The notes under the pieces: model-generated | What the model was told of the DNA's origin: nothing | What the model saw: the letters and a program-made list of their open reading frames with translations, nothing else | The model's database searches: none | Shown: positions 12,051 through 23,089 of the stretch, in pieces | Layout of the letters: each line of letters opens with the position of its first letter | Numbering within the stretch: position 1 is the first letter of the stretch | Program-made: the position numbers and the translations under genes | Assembly: GCA_033675265.1 (NCBI GenBank) | Contig: JAUJYZ010001373.1 | Coordinates: 107,001 to 171,000, forward strand | Length of the DNA: 64,000 nucleotides | Reading direction: 5' to 3' | From: Actinostola sp. cb2023 | Lineage: Eukaryota; Cnidaria; Anthozoa; Actiniaria; Actinostolidae

Positions 12051-12584
12051 TTAAAATGAAAACAAATCCTTGTGCTTTATGCTTGCGCTTTTGGCGCTAG
12101 TGAAAACGGAGCTTTTATTTAGCAAATCTATCGAAAATTGACTTAAACCCACGGCTGACGTGTAAGAAGATCTAGACTTGATACTGAACTTTTAGCTACA
12201 ATTTCAGCCGACTAGTATCAAACATTGTACATTTTCTATATGTCGGTCTTGAGTATTAATTAAACATTAAGCTTATATATTTTATATTGGCATCATAAAA
12301 AGCAATTTGTGTAAAGTTGATAATTTTCTGAAACTAATATAAGTTCATTGAAAATCAAACTTTCCTATAACTTTGCTATCTGTAGCTAGGTCGGCCATCA
12401 CACTACTGACAAGAACTAAGCTTCAAAACCTGCAAATAATTTATAAACTCTAACAAGTTCCTTCAATAATCATGTTGTCTAAATCTTATTTAAGTTTTTG
12501 AATCCAAATACAAGGGAAAAGAGAGGAAATATGGTGTAAATAGAGAGCAAAATGTACTCACAATTTGGAGTCAACGCCAAACAG

Positions 12585-12700
12585 AGTCGCGATCTCGCGG
12601 CGTTTTGGCAGAGCTGTGCATGTGCGCGGCCGCGCGATGTTTTCCCGCCAAAATGTTTACCGGAAGTAAATATGTTCTTCCGGTCAACGTGACAAATTTG
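12585..12700. promoter_or_regulatory. GC-rich block with inverted ETS-type sites, possible unassigned promoter
   Basis: A local CpG-rich patch (CGCGATCTCGCGGCG, GCGCGGCCGCGCG) is followed by ACCGGAAGTAAATATG and TTCTTCCGGT. The two CCGGAAG cores face each other. Such pairs occur in animal housekeeping promoters. No gene could be attached to it, so the call is tentative. Confidence 0.25.
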
Positions 12701-14021
12701 TAAATTTGCTGAAGATTTCTATATCATTTTAGGCAGTAACACTTCAAAGGTGTATCATACACCCTATGCAATACTCGATTTCTTGATTTTGCATAAATTT
12801 GCCAAAACTGAAAGAATAACGAGTTAAGTAAAGGTAAAATAATAGATTGAAAGATCATCCACAGTTTAGTAATTACCCCAAAAGTGCATTAATAAAAATG
12901 AAGCTATCATAAAGTAGTAAGCGTTTGAAAGGTGCAAAATACATGGAAACGAGGCATTTAGGGCCAAAGTCCGGTTTCTGGCACAAATCTTTGAAATTTC
13001 AAGTCACTATAACTTTTCAAGATTTCGTAGTACTGTTACGGAAAGGATTTTACTGACTATCGCAAGTAGTTCGTGAGCAAATAAGCTGCGCTTATTTCTA
13101 CTAAATCCAATTCAACTTGCTCAATCTTTGGGGTGACTAGCTTTGGTAGTGGCGACTCACTCAGCGTGGGCCCGTACAAATACCCTACGAGTAAGTACGA
13201 GACTTGAAGTAGCGAGGCACGGAAGTTTCTTGTATCTTGAGTCTTATTTTAATCACTGACTAGCACGGTGGCTAGTTGGTCTCTCGTTCTGTAACCCGTG
13301 AAGGCTACATGGTCTCCGATATTACAATTTCAACGGTCTCTATTTATACCTTACTCTGCATCATCCTAACTTACAACGTTGACTAACATGTACAGGTATG
13401 ATATGCATATCTAATCACTAAAATTACAATGCGCAACATCCTAAGCCAATCATGATTGAACATGAAATACTTGCTAAAAGATAACGTAACGTAGAGGAAG
13501 AATTATTGGTTCTCACAAGAAGATTAAGGAATCCGTGAACTGGTACAAGTGACCCTTATCACTGGCCGTACGTTAGGGATCAGAAGTCTTCTAACGTTAT
13601 GACTACAAGTTGTGAATAATGAATTACTTGCAACAGGTGTTTACTGGAAAGCTTTAACCTGCTTATTGTGTCTTCACTTATAGAAAATATCTGCCAATTC
13701 GCTTTGTTTTGCCAATTTATATGAAAATAACTTGAATAATTTGCCTAGAAATTTCTTCTAAATTTCTTCCTTTACAGTACAGCCCTAAAATTTAGTGTGT
13801 TCATTTTTGATAACACTCTCTTCAAAGAGATTGTCAGATATTGCTGTAACATATTCCCAATAATAAAGTGAATGAGATTTTACGATTCTACCATTTATGC
13901 AAAGGGTGTATTGCATACACAGTTTGTGCCACGTGAACTTCCCTAATAATTACTTATAAATTGATTATAAACATTATCGCTCCCTGTCCACAAGTTTACG
14001 TTTTCATTAAGTTAGAATCTG

Positions 14022-14256
14022 TCGTTTGAAAACGCAAGTACATCTTGATGCGTTTTCAACAATAAAACGATGGAAAACACTGTTTGTTTACAACGAAAAC
14101 ACTATATAGCCACGATGTCAAGCGTTTTCAAATGTCTCCAATTTGGAGAGCGTTTTCGAATGTATATGCGCTTTCGATGAAAACGCTTAGCATTTTCGAT
14201 CGTTATAGCATGGATGCAAGAACAAAACGCATCAAAATGTATTCGTTTTCAAACGA
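14022..14256. mobile_element. MITE with TCGTTTGAAAACG ends
   Basis: The left end TCGTTTGAAAACGC, then TTGATGCGTTTT, is mirrored on the right by AAAACGCATCAA, then CGTTTTCAAACGA. The interior holds further GCGTTTTC / GAAAACGC words. The short open frame running through it is not considered a gene. Confidence 0.6.
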
Positions 14257-14282
14257 AAAGCGCATTAGTGTTTTGCTGGATG

Positions 14283-14465
14283 AAACTGATTGCTCGCAAT
14301 TGACTAGCGCGCGCTAATACGACGTAATTTGTTGCTCACAATGTTGCAGAAGTAGGACTCGATTCTAATTCTGCAACATTGCGCGCAACGTGTTGCAGAG
14401 GTGGACACACGCTGCAACAATGTTGCACCGTGTTGCACCGTGTATCCGCACCTAAAAGGCTGCGG
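14283..14465. mobile_element. Element of the TTGCGCGCAA / GGTGGACACACGCTGC family, copy 1
   Basis: The block holds TTGCTCGCAATTGACTAGCG, CGACGTAATTTGTTGCTC, TTGCGCGCAACGTGTTGCAG and GTGGACACACGCTGCAAC. Inverted or direct relatives lie at 22880-23075, 29739-29912 and 29945-30177. It is palindromic in part and non-coding. Confidence 0.7.
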
Positions 14466-14835
14466 ATACCAGCACAACTGTGAGATGGTAGGAACTCCTG
14501 TGTTTCTCTGTACTGCACTAGTAGCTTCCGTTTCGCAGTAAAATTCAACCGAGACACTTTTAAAAGGTTGTTATTTTATTTTAGATATCACAAGGTTACA
14601 TGAATGTGAACCAATAAAATTAATTACTCTAGATATTAGAGTGCGCTCAGCTGTTGAATTAATTGATTGATTTAATTTTTTGAAATTTCTCAGTCTATTT
14701 TGTCTAGTACTTTTCTGTCGTTTCCCGAATTAGTTGCTACTGGGCTATAATTCACTATTTTGTCCATAAATACTACCTACTATTTCTCTCATTAATGTCA
14801 ATTACTTTAGTCCTTTTATGGTAGTTCACGGATAC

Positions 14836-15432
14836 TTAATCTTGAAGTACGTGTATCTGACGCTCTGTTGTCAGCGCTGCTTGCCCTTTTCGTTTAGCTT
14901 CGATGTGTAGCTGGCCGTTCTTGTCGATTCTAGAGACCACGCTATCCATATCCACATCCTTTGGTAGCAGAAAATGGCGCTGGAACTCCGAAACACTCGA
15001 GACTCCCCCTTCTTTCTTCTCTCTCACGGCATGCACCGACAGCTCATTTCCCTTCACTTTCACCTGCACATCTCGAGGCAAATAACTTTTGACATCGAGC
15101 GAAACAGCGAATTTCTTCTCGTCTGTTGTTGACACATCACCGGGAGAACAGCCCAGCAGAGCTACATCGAAGTTTTGTTTTTGGGGGAGAGTTTTGAACG
15201 CCTCAATGTGCAGTAGACCATCGTATGTCATTCGCGAAGATACAGATGATGGTTCGACGTCTGGGGGTAACTGGAATACCCTGTGGAACTCGAAGCTCTC
15301 GGTGCCATGTTTACTTTCGGCGTGGTGTTTCCCATCGACGTAGATCTTCTTGTCTTCGACTCGTAGGGAAATTTCCTCGGGACGGTAATTCTTCACATCG
15401 AGTGTCGAAATGAGAATTTTGCTCGAACTCAT
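14836..15432 (-). CDS. Small heat shock protein with two alpha-crystallin domains
   Basis: This intronless gene of 198 residues is the closest relative of the gene at 9178. The first alpha-crystallin domain is at about residues 6-84 (VKNYRPEEISLRVEDKKIYV ... FEFHRVFQLPPDVEPSSVSS). The second is at about residues 104-185 (VKSYLPRDVQVKVKGNELSV ... SEFQRHFLLPKDVDMDSVVS ... NGQLHIEAKRK). Both keep the dimer-forming beta strands, and the protein ends in a short polar tail. Upstream on the minus strand there is a TATA-like run at about 15493-15502 and a strong heat shock element at 15705-15724, so heat induction is likely. The matching architecture shows that it and the 9178 gene arose by duplication, now in opposite orientation. 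Confidence 0.93.
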   Translation of the reverse strand: MSSSKILISTLDVKNYRPEEISLRVEDKKIYVDGKHHAESKHGTESFEFHRVFQLPPDVEPSSVSSRMTYDGLLHIEAFKTLPQKQNFDVALLGCSPGDVSTTDEKKFAVSLDVKSYLPRDVQVKVKGNELSVHAVREKKEGGVSSVSEFQRHFLLPKDVDMDSVVSRIDKNGQLHIEAKRKGQAALTTERQIHVLQD

Positions 15433-15492
15433 ACTAGTAATTCGCTCAAAACAGTCGACGCTTTGTGACAGAGTTGGGTTTGGCCAACTGGA

Positions 15493-15502
15493 TTATATAT
15501 AT
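15493..15502 (-). promoter_or_regulatory. TATA box of the minus-strand small heat shock gene
   Basis: TATATATA in ATATATATAATCC lies about 60 bp before the start codon at 15432, a usual TATA position for an intronless stress gene with a short leader. Confidence 0.5.
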
Positions 15503-15704
15503 GACACGGGAATTCTGGACTCGACCTTCAGGCCGCAAGTATGTCTCTTTTTATACTGACAGTCAACTCTTTCTAGAGTCAACTCACTTCTATATTTGGC
15601 TTTCCTTACCATAAAGCAATGTTTACAAGTATTGAGAAGGGCAATTTATTGTCCACTAGTATTCAAATTCAAGTACATTAAATGGTTCAAGTGGAAGTAG
15701 TTTT

Positions 15705-15724
15705 TTTCTAGAACATACTAGAAT
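15705..15724 (-). promoter_or_regulatory. Heat shock element, four 5-bp units
   Basis: On the minus strand the units read ATTCT-AGTAT-GTTCT-AGAAA. That is alternating TTC and GAA half-sites with one degenerate unit, the arrangement bound by heat shock factor. It sits about 275 bp upstream of the start at 15432. A weaker TTTCTAGAGT lies near 15570. Confidence 0.6.
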
Positions 15725-17314
15725 CAGTTTGCACACTATATTCGGAAAAGTCGACGCCAAAAATAATTGTCATGTTTGACATTTTTGATTGGAATGGAAT
15801 TTTGGATCATTGACTTTGTTAGCAGCCTGACGCAAAAACACTTCTATCTATTTAAGGTCTCAAGATCTTCCTCTCGAAAAGTCTAAATGAGTTTTAGATT
15901 GAATTCTAGATTTTTCAAATTAAAAAGATGTCTGTTTGTTACGTCGATGATCGATCTGACTCGTACACACATACATTCAAAGTCCATTACAAATCCCATC
16001 CCAAAATAAATAAAGTGATATTCAATCCTATTTATGAAAATGTCTATTCAAATAAACGTCTGATCGAAAAATGACCAAAATGCATTTTATTTTATTTTTA
16101 AAGAGGCGTGCCCTGATAAGTCCGTGCCAACACTTTATTGGCTTTTCCTATGAACCAATCAAAAGCAAGAATGTCCGCCATTCTCGACCAATCATGGCAC
16201 GCATTAAATAAACGAATATTGAAAATCTTGTTCTAACGTTTTCTGAAATAAAACTCTGAAATAAAACTCTGAAATAAAACTCTCAACGGTCTTGGGCCCC
16301 AGCTAAGTGGTCCACTATTATTAATGATAGCGAGGTTCAATTAGATCTAGATATTGACATATACATTTATTGCCAATTAAAAGATATCTTATAATCGTAA
16401 CATTAATTGACATTTTATATGGTGTCAATATAGATACCATGCGGTGGCCGCTGCCGTCTGATTTGATAAAAACCTGAAGTTAATCTTTACTCGATCTGAC
16501 TTTTTTGTTTTGTTACAGTAATGTTTATATGAAAGACTGTGAAAACTCCATCTGGCCTCCAGACTCATGCAGTCGAACGAGAGCAAAATAATCCCGGATC
16601 CGTGAGCATTGGGAGCCGGATGGTGAAGCCACTTCTAATTATATACTTCGAAATCAATAAGTAATTCCGTGGCCAAGGGGTTGGCTGAAATGGCCTAGGG
16701 GACACCGACTTTACTCTCCTTCATAGCCCTTTGGTAACAGGTAACTACATGTAAGCCATCATTGGCTGTCTTATGCATACTGTATAGTGTATTGTGCATA
16801 ATTGAAACATTAATTCTTAGTCTGTATTTCTTAAAAAAAGCTTCGTGGCTATATTATGGTAACATCAATCAATAACGTCATGTACACGTAGGAAAGGGTT
16901 GCCCTTATTATCCGAGCCAGAGGCTCATGTATTTTTAAAATATACATCACTTAATTTATATGTATAAATATACATCACTTTAAATATCTTGGTTTAGCCT
17001 GGTTTAGTCTTCTAGAAAGACTCCTTATATTTTATCACAACGGCCTGGGGCCGGTTGTTCGAAAGGCGACTGAGCTGCAACTCAGTATTCACCAGTAACA
17101 AACCATTTTGAAATAGCTGTATAACTGTACTAACATCGGCTGTAAGCACATTAGGTCTGACAGCGAGTTTGGTAATTACTGTCAGTGTTCATATTTGACA
17201 CTCACCACTGTAGAGGCAACATACGCAGACTCAGTAATGCATTGCTCATTAACGGTGCTGGTCTTTTCTCTATTGCATAAATGGTGCGCGCAGAAGCGAG
17301 ATCAGGGTACAAAA
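15725..17314. other. Intergenic, no gene recognised
   Basis: AT-rich sequence without convincing exons. Small features are three copies of CTGAAATAAAACT at 16238-16282 and GGCCGGTTGTTCGAAAGGC at about 17050, a word that resembles MITE ends. Two CCAAT words occur near 16145-16190. Confidence 0.6.
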
Positions 17315-17515
17315 TATGGAAAGCACTAAATAGCAATGACCTAAACCAGGTCAAGATTTGAATAACAATAGATGCCTCGTTCTACAAAGACATGTCCTGA
17401 ATATGTCTTTGTAGAACGAGGCATATCTAACAATAGTTCCTATTGTTGTACAATAGTTCCTATTGTTATTCAAATCTTGACCTGGTTTAGGTCATTCCTA
17501 TCTAGTGTTTTCCAC
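17315..17515. mobile_element. Nested hairpin element
   Basis: Outer arms 17315-17371 and 17461-17515 are inverted (ATGACCTAAACCAGGTCAAG against its reverse). Inside them a second perfect hairpin pairs ATGCCTCGTTCTACAAAGAC (17372-17393) with 17403-17424 around a 9-bp loop. The right side carries extra copies of CAATAGTTCCTATTGTT. It is a non-coding foldback or MITE. Confidence 0.75.
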
Positions 17516-18183
17516 AAAATATATCAAAAATATTAAGAGAGAATGAAGAAATTCAGTAGAAAACTTAGACTTTTAAATTAAAAGTGCGTAAGAAGAATTA
17601 CAAAGATAGATGCAAATTCTCAAGCAAAGAAAACAGTTTTTTTCCTGTTCTTGATTAGTTACAGTAGTCATATTTTCCTCAATACATGATCAATTCTAAA
17701 TAATCCCCTGACCTCTGCTCGCTTGCGCGCGAAGAATCCTGAAGAATTCTGGGAAACTACGAAAAGGTGCATACGGTACAGGTGCAGCGTGCGCTTGCGT
17801 ATACGTGCCTTGGTGTACGTAAAACGTACGTAACGTATGGGTAGTTCAACGAAGCGTTACCTGATTACGATTTACTGAAGTGAAACACCAAACGAAAGTG
17901 TTAAAACAAATATTGAGATTCCTGCAGAGAGTAAGCACACACTAACTAGACCACCACGACAGTTTGAAACTTTATTTCCGTAGGTTAATTGCAACATATG
18001 GCATTTTAAATGCATTTGAAGTTCGTTTTTATAACTGATGAATTCATTTGAGCAGAACGTTTTGATTTTACAAGTGAAATTATTCCATATAACATTCAAG
18101 ATAATTAAATAACTACTATAGGTCAATATGTATTCAGTATTCACCTATTCACCTTGAATCTAGTAAAGTACATGTACTCGGTC

Positions 18184-18471
18184 CTATAAGTCATCGAGAA
18201 AAGACAAATCCACTTCCCTTGGAAGACCCTTCAAGCCTTCAATAGTCAGCTCTCCAAAAATGTCTAAACGATGCTGCACAGAAGATGGTAGAATATCATC
18301 GGGCAGGGGGAATACACGATGGAATTCACTCGTCTCTGAGCCATACCTCCCTTTGGTACAACGCTTGCCATCAACGTAAATGCGTTTATTATCCACTCGA
18401 ATGGTTATGTCTTCCGGTTTGTAATCCTTCAAGCCATCAATTGTGGTGATCTTGATTCGGTTATTGCTCAT
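18184..18471 (-). CDS. Single-domain small heat shock protein, shortened paralogue
   Basis: This 95-residue gene matches only the first domain of the two-domain proteins nearby: LKDYKPEDITIRVDNKRIYV at the N terminus, SEFHRVFPLPDDILPSSVQH in the middle, GELTIEGLKGLP near the end. It then stops after LSFLDDL. No second alpha-crystallin domain was seen downstream on this strand. The reading frame is intact and the FHRVFPLP core is kept, so it may still make a small chaperone. It could also be a decaying copy. No clear heat shock element was found upstream. Confidence 0.75.
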   Translation of the reverse strand: MSNNRIKITTIDGLKDYKPEDITIRVDNKRIYVDGKRCTKGRYGSETSEFHRVFPLPDDILPSSVQHRLDIFGELTIEGLKGLPREVDLSFLDDL

Positions 18472-19147
18472 GCTTCTAAGTATTAAACTAATCCAGTAGT
18501 CCTGTGCAATAAATCGTCTGTTGAGATAAGTGTTTGCTCACTTGCTTGGTAGTTTGGCACCAACACGGTATACGTGGTATACGAGGAGAGTGACTGACGC
18601 AGTGTCTATCATATGGATTACAGTCAGGTCGATAGTTATCCAACCATTACATAAACAATGATTAAGAATGCAAACCTAGTACGTGCATATAACAAATCAC
18701 CTAGTGACATATAGGGAATGTTTTAGAAAACCTAAGTACTCCAACACAAGTCCGTGATGCTATATACGGTATATGAAACCGAATTGATAAGATCGGCCTT
18801 GTTCTTAATAGCATTAGCATATAAATTAGTTCTTATTCATATTGAGTATGAATAGTATTAATTTAGATATATACCATCAAAAAGATTTAATTTCAAAGTT
18901 ACAATGTTGATGCGTATTTTCATAAGACTTCTATAAGAACTAAAACTGTACATACAGGCAGCAGCGAGCCTTTTCTCATTTCACAAAGCACACACGATTG
19001 GTTCTTAATATTCGTTCGCGAATCCCGTAAACTAAAAATAGAACATGACGTATTATGAATTCAAACGAGACAAAAACAAACGACACTTGCAGTGCGTACT
19101 TCAATAGTTGGACGTAAATTCACTCGCGTCAAAAATACTTGGTCCAA

Positions 19148-19370
19148 ATCGTTTGCGTAAAGTTGCGTTTTCTGTCAGTACGATGCTGTTTACGTCCCGA
19201 CACGTAAACTTTTCGTCAATGGATGGGTTTAAAAAGTATAGACTGTATGACATATGATCTATGACATACATCGCAGTCTATACTTTTTAAACCCATCCAT
19301 TGATGAAAAGTTTACGTGTCGGGACGTAAACAGCATCGTACTGACGAAAACGCAACTTTACGCAAACGAT
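19148..19370. repeat. Near-perfect palindrome, arms about 99 bp
   Basis: The left arm 19148-19246 (ATCGTTTGCGTAAAGTTGCG ... AGTATAGACTG) is inverted at 19272-19370 with very few mismatches around a 25-bp spacer (TATGACATATGATCTATG...). The arms are long enough for cruciform or hairpin-RNA formation. No coding capacity. Confidence 0.85.
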
Positions 19371-19401
19371 CTCAAAAGTAGATATTTGGAAAACGTATAC
19401 G

Positions 19402-19548
19402 GTATAAAAGGACGCTGCCCAGGGGGTACAACAATACATTTGTTTAATCAATCTTTGTTAATCACATATTCATGTAAATTTTCATGTAGTGATACAAAGA
19501 TTAATTTGCAAACGTTATTGTCTACCCCTGGGCAGGCTCCTTTTATAC
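19402..19548. mobile_element. MITE with GTATAAAAGGA ends
   Basis: GTATAAAAGGACGCTGCCCA followed by GGGG on the left is inverted on the right (CCCCTGGGCAGGCTCCTTTT, ATAC). The interior is AT-rich. It lies immediately beside the 19148 palindrome. Confidence 0.7.
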
Positions 19549-20100
19549 TGGAACGTACTTCGTGTTTAAAGACATGTGTTCTCAACAAAAAAGCTTTTAA
19601 AGGAAACCTACTTTAGCCGTAGATACTGACATAGAAAATGTGTTCCAAATGAAAATGTACAGGTTTCAACGAAGAATTGCACTCGAAAACTCAATAGGGA
19701 GGGGAAGGGAGCAGAGGAGAGCCCTGGGAGCAGAGGGGAGGAGAGGGCTAGGGAAGGACGAATGGGACGCGCACGGATTACTGTAGATGTTTGCATGTGC
19801 ATAAAAGACGTTCGAACAAAACCCTTTTAACCTATTGTTAGTTTTTTCGTTGTATATAAGGTGAAACCTTGATAAAATTATAAAGTTAAAATTAAACTAT
19901 AGCAAAAGCGTTTATGAGTTGTTTTAATCTGATTCATTACAAAATATTCTATAAAACATTTCACCATATCGTAAAAATAACTTAAAGAACTACGTACAGA
20001 ACCACTACCTTACCAAGGCTGTGCTCAATAAAATATAAATAAGTAACTAGTAGTATTTTGATCTCAGCCCCGGCAGACTTGCGTTGTCTATTGGATAAAT

Positions 20101-20433
20101 CCCCGGGGGGTCTCCCATGTGAAAGGGGCGGAGATGATCGTCGGAAAATTTGAATTAAAAACCCTGGGCGTGGCTCAAGCGTTATTTGACCCCTGAAAGA
20201 TACTATTCTAAACCAGAAATATTACAGATTCATGTCTTGCCCGGTCGGTCTAGACCACCAACACAATATAGGTTGTTTATATTTCTTCAGCCGGATCAAC
20301 CATAAAAGATACCTTGATGGCTAAAAATATTGGCGTTACATTATGAACACCCTAACTGGCTTAAGGATAATTTACACCCCTAAATGAGACATTATCCCCG
20401 CCCCTTTCAGTATGGGAGTCCCCCCCCCTGGGG
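20101..20433. mobile_element. MITE with CCCCNGGGG ends, 6-bp TSD
   Basis: Left end CCCCGGGGGGTCTCCCATGT and right end (inverted) CCCCAGGGGGGGGACTCCCA pair over about 30 bp including GAAAGGGGCGG. The direct repeat ATAAAT flanks it (20095-20100 and 20434-20439). The element is 333 bp. A 340-bp relative with its own 6-bp duplication is at 36279-36618. Confidence 0.85.
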
Positions 20434-20515
20434 ATAAATCCTTAAATCCTTGGATAACAGAATTAACTTATCCACTGGATTAGAATTACCAGACAGATGT
20501 AGTCGTATCCATTTC

Positions 20516-21745
20516 TTAAGAGTGAATGTCTGGTAGAACCGAGAATCGCCGGTCAGCGACCCCTTGGACAAATGTCTCAAATTTTGCCAGATGATACCTT
20601 TGGGTAACCTATTTTCGAAAAGCATATTAAAAAGTTCCAGCGCCTTTTCATTTTTTTTTTAAATTGAGAAAGTTCAAAAGTGTGGTCGAAGTGCTGTTTT
20701 TGATTGTCGCGCTGTCCAAATAATGGCGCGAGTACGAAGCGTCGCTGTAGCCTCAAAACTATTTCAATACCAATCAAACTTTACACAGACAAAGAAGCTC
20801 TATCGACAATGAATTTGAGTCCAAAAATTGTTCTGATCTGTAAATCAAATATTTTTGCGAGCCATTTCGAGAATGAGTATAAAGTGCACAGAAAGTTACG
20901 GCGAAAAATAGGGTATATTAAATCGCATAAAAAGGTTCCTGGTATGTCATTTTTCTACATTTAAACTTTATAGCCTTAAAGTTATGTTATTGACGTTTGT
21001 CTCTACCAAATTTCACGGTCAAAATCGCTTTTTCCCAATCAGAAAATCGATCGTCCGAGTACTACTTTTGGCCGGAGCGTCATACTTTGACTCTTGAAAA
21101 GACATCAAAGTGGACCGATAAAATTCGAAACTACTTCTAAAGAAGTCTCAATGCACAGCTATTGAAGTTAAAAGACAGCGAAATGCTTTGCAAATCAATT
21201 CAATTCAATTTCTGCTAGACCTCACTAGTCTTTCATCGATCTTTCAACATTTACAATCCCATAACTTGTCAACAACATAATTTAATTATGTACATGATGG
21301 TACGTCTCATTTACATTATTTACTCTTGCTCGTTCGCTCTCATAAACAACCGCATTCTATTCCAATAAAACAAGACTAGAAGATCATAACAGATCAAAAC
21401 ATTGAATATTCTGTTATTGGCATTAAAATATTATTACTATTATTAAATTTGCTACTCTTCTGGCTACAGTCCCTACAATATTTTCGATATGTAAATTAGG
21501 TTGTTCGTTTCCTTGTCAATCCATCCTCGGAAACCCAGGGGCTGTAGGGGAGGGTGAGGGGAGGGGAAACGCAAGGGGAGGGGGGAGGCCATTGGTTTTC
21601 GAGGATGTTGTCAATCTAGTAATTGTACCTTCATCGCCGAGAAAAACTTGTCGAAAAAGTACATTACGTTACCGTAGAGTAAAGGTCTATGTTTGACGTT
21701 ATCAATGTAAATAGACGCGTTTAGTTTTCTAGCAAAAATATCAAA
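20516..21745 (+). repeat. Left arm of 4.2-kb inverted repeat
   Basis: This arm is the reverse complement of 23090-24732 at very high identity. For example the 86-residue frame at 20704-20964 is identical to that at 24285-24545 on the other strand. The arm also carries an 86-bp insertion at 21522-21607 that the right arm lacks. The open frames in it have no recognised family, and it is not clear that any is translated. Confidence 0.9.
21522..21607. mobile_element. 86-bp G-rich MITE inserted in left arm, 9-bp TSD
   Basis: CATCCTCGGAAACC ... GGTTTTCGAGGATG is flanked by TTGTCAATC on both sides (21513-21521, 21608-21616). The right arm of the inverted repeat shows the empty site with a single copy (near 23230). 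A 9-bp duplication fits a Mutator-like transposase acting in trans. Confidence 0.85.
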
Positions 21746-22264
21746 TGTCTGCTTAATCGGGAAAGAAACTGGGCGACCATGAGCCACGCGCGTAAGGTTG
21801 AGCAAACGTTGTTGTTATATCCCCATAGTCAAACTCGTTTGATCATTGGTAGCCCAACCATTGCTTCCGTTGCCTCCTTTGCAGACGTTTTTAATGTCGA
21901 CATTAAAAGCGTCTGTAAAGGAGGCTATTGCTTCCGAGGCTACTAAATAAAAAGAAGTCAGAGACAAACACTAATAATCAATAATGTATCGTAAACCTGA
22001 CTGCAACTTCAAGATATATAAATAAAAAGATATTTGCACCTTTCTTTGATGGGTTTCCTGTGTTAGAGCGCGCGCGCGAAATACGTAAGGTTGGGGTTCG
22101 CTGTGCATAAAAATTGCGCGCGTTCTTTACCTCTGGAAACCCATCGATAAATTAAATAAATTAATTAAATGCAAGAAGTAGTTCCATTTCTGTCTTTACT
22201 CCCTCATCTGATTGGAGTTTCAATGTTCCACCATAACATCTCTGTTGCATTCCGGGGGGGGTTA

Positions 22265-22465
22265 CTACTTGACCCATGTTTGGGTATAGGGATGCCGCTG
22301 ACGGTTTGAAACATTGACCCTGTTTAGGACCAAAAAATCTAAAATACCTACCCTGTCTAGGACAACACCCTCTATTTTAGGACCCTGTTTAGGGCCAAGG
22401 ACAAAATAAGAGAGGCCAAAAACCATACCCTGTCCAGCGGCACGTCCCCGTATAGCCCATATATG
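22265..22465. repeat. Dispersed repeat shared with 11930-12050
   Basis: CCCTGTTTAGGACC, ACCCTGTCTAGGACAACACC, GAGAGGCCAAAAACCATACC and CTGTCCAGCGGCACGTCCCC are present. The edge TATATGGGAGTAT is also typical of other repeats here (about 26060). Confidence 0.7.
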
Positions 22466-22730
22466 GGAGTATCCATGGGCGAATCTTGAAAATAAATAAA
22501 ATATGAGAATCGCCGCAATCCGTAATACGGTCAAGAAGCGCTATATAACTACAAAAAGTCATTCACCACACTGAAAAATTATTAAAGAGCACTCGCGATC
22601 CTGACAACAGGATTCTATAATTTTATATATATTGAGCAATAGGAAAATGTGTAGTACAGTACACAGGACACGTGACCCAAGCGTGATTATGCCTTTTAAA
22701 AGTGGATGATTTGGAGAGCTAACAGTAGAG

Positions 22731-22805
22731 TAGACTCCTATGCACCCGTTCTTACTTTCGGGATCGCAGGGATCCTGAAAATAAGAACGGGTGCATAGGA
22801 GACTA
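22731..22805. mobile_element. Mutator-type MITE, 9-bp TSD
   Basis: TAGACTCCTATGCACCCGTT at the left is inverted at the right (AACGGGTGCATAGGAGACTA). The direct repeat ACAGTAGAG flanks it at 22722-22730 and 22806-22814. The element is 75 bp and nearly all terminal repeat. A relative with the same TAGTCTCCTATGCA tip is at 63801-63978. Confidence 0.9.
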
Positions 22806-22879
22806 ACAGTAGAGGAAACACGAGAAGGATTTGCGGCAGTTGCTACGTACGCTTAGTGAAGACGAATATCAACGTTTAT

Positions 22880-23075
22880 TAAAGGGCCGGACACACGGTG
22901 CAACTGCGTGTGTCCACCTCTGCAACATCTTGCGAGCAACAAATTACGTCGTATTAGCGCGCCGAGTCAATTGTGAGCAATCAGTTTCATGGGTGGACAC
23001 ACGCTGCAACAAAATTGCCAGCAATATTGCGCGCAATGTTGCACCGCACTCGCGTGGCTCTCTTGCGTGGCTCCT
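22880..23075. mobile_element. Element of the TTGCGCGCAA family, copy 2
   Basis: GGCCGGACACACGGTGCAAC, GCGAGCAACAAATTACGTCG, GGTGGACACACGCTGCAAC and ATTGCGCGCAATGTTGCACC are present. It is largely the reverse complement of the copy at 14283-14465. Confidence 0.7.
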
Positions 23076-23089
23076 GGCCGTCCAGTTTC

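Larger units (their letters stand above)
21746..23089. other. Central spacer of the inverted repeat
   Basis: No gene is recognised. It contains a short palindrome at 21877-21940 (GCCTCCTTTGCAGACG and its inverse), GATGGGTTTCC / GGAAACCCATC inverted words at 22049-22146, the dispersed repeat at 22265-22465, a Mutator-type MITE at 22731-22805 and a TTGCGCGCAA-family element at 22880-23075. A short frame near 22831 (LLRTLSEDEYQRLL) looks protein-like but stays unassigned. Confidence 0.6.
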
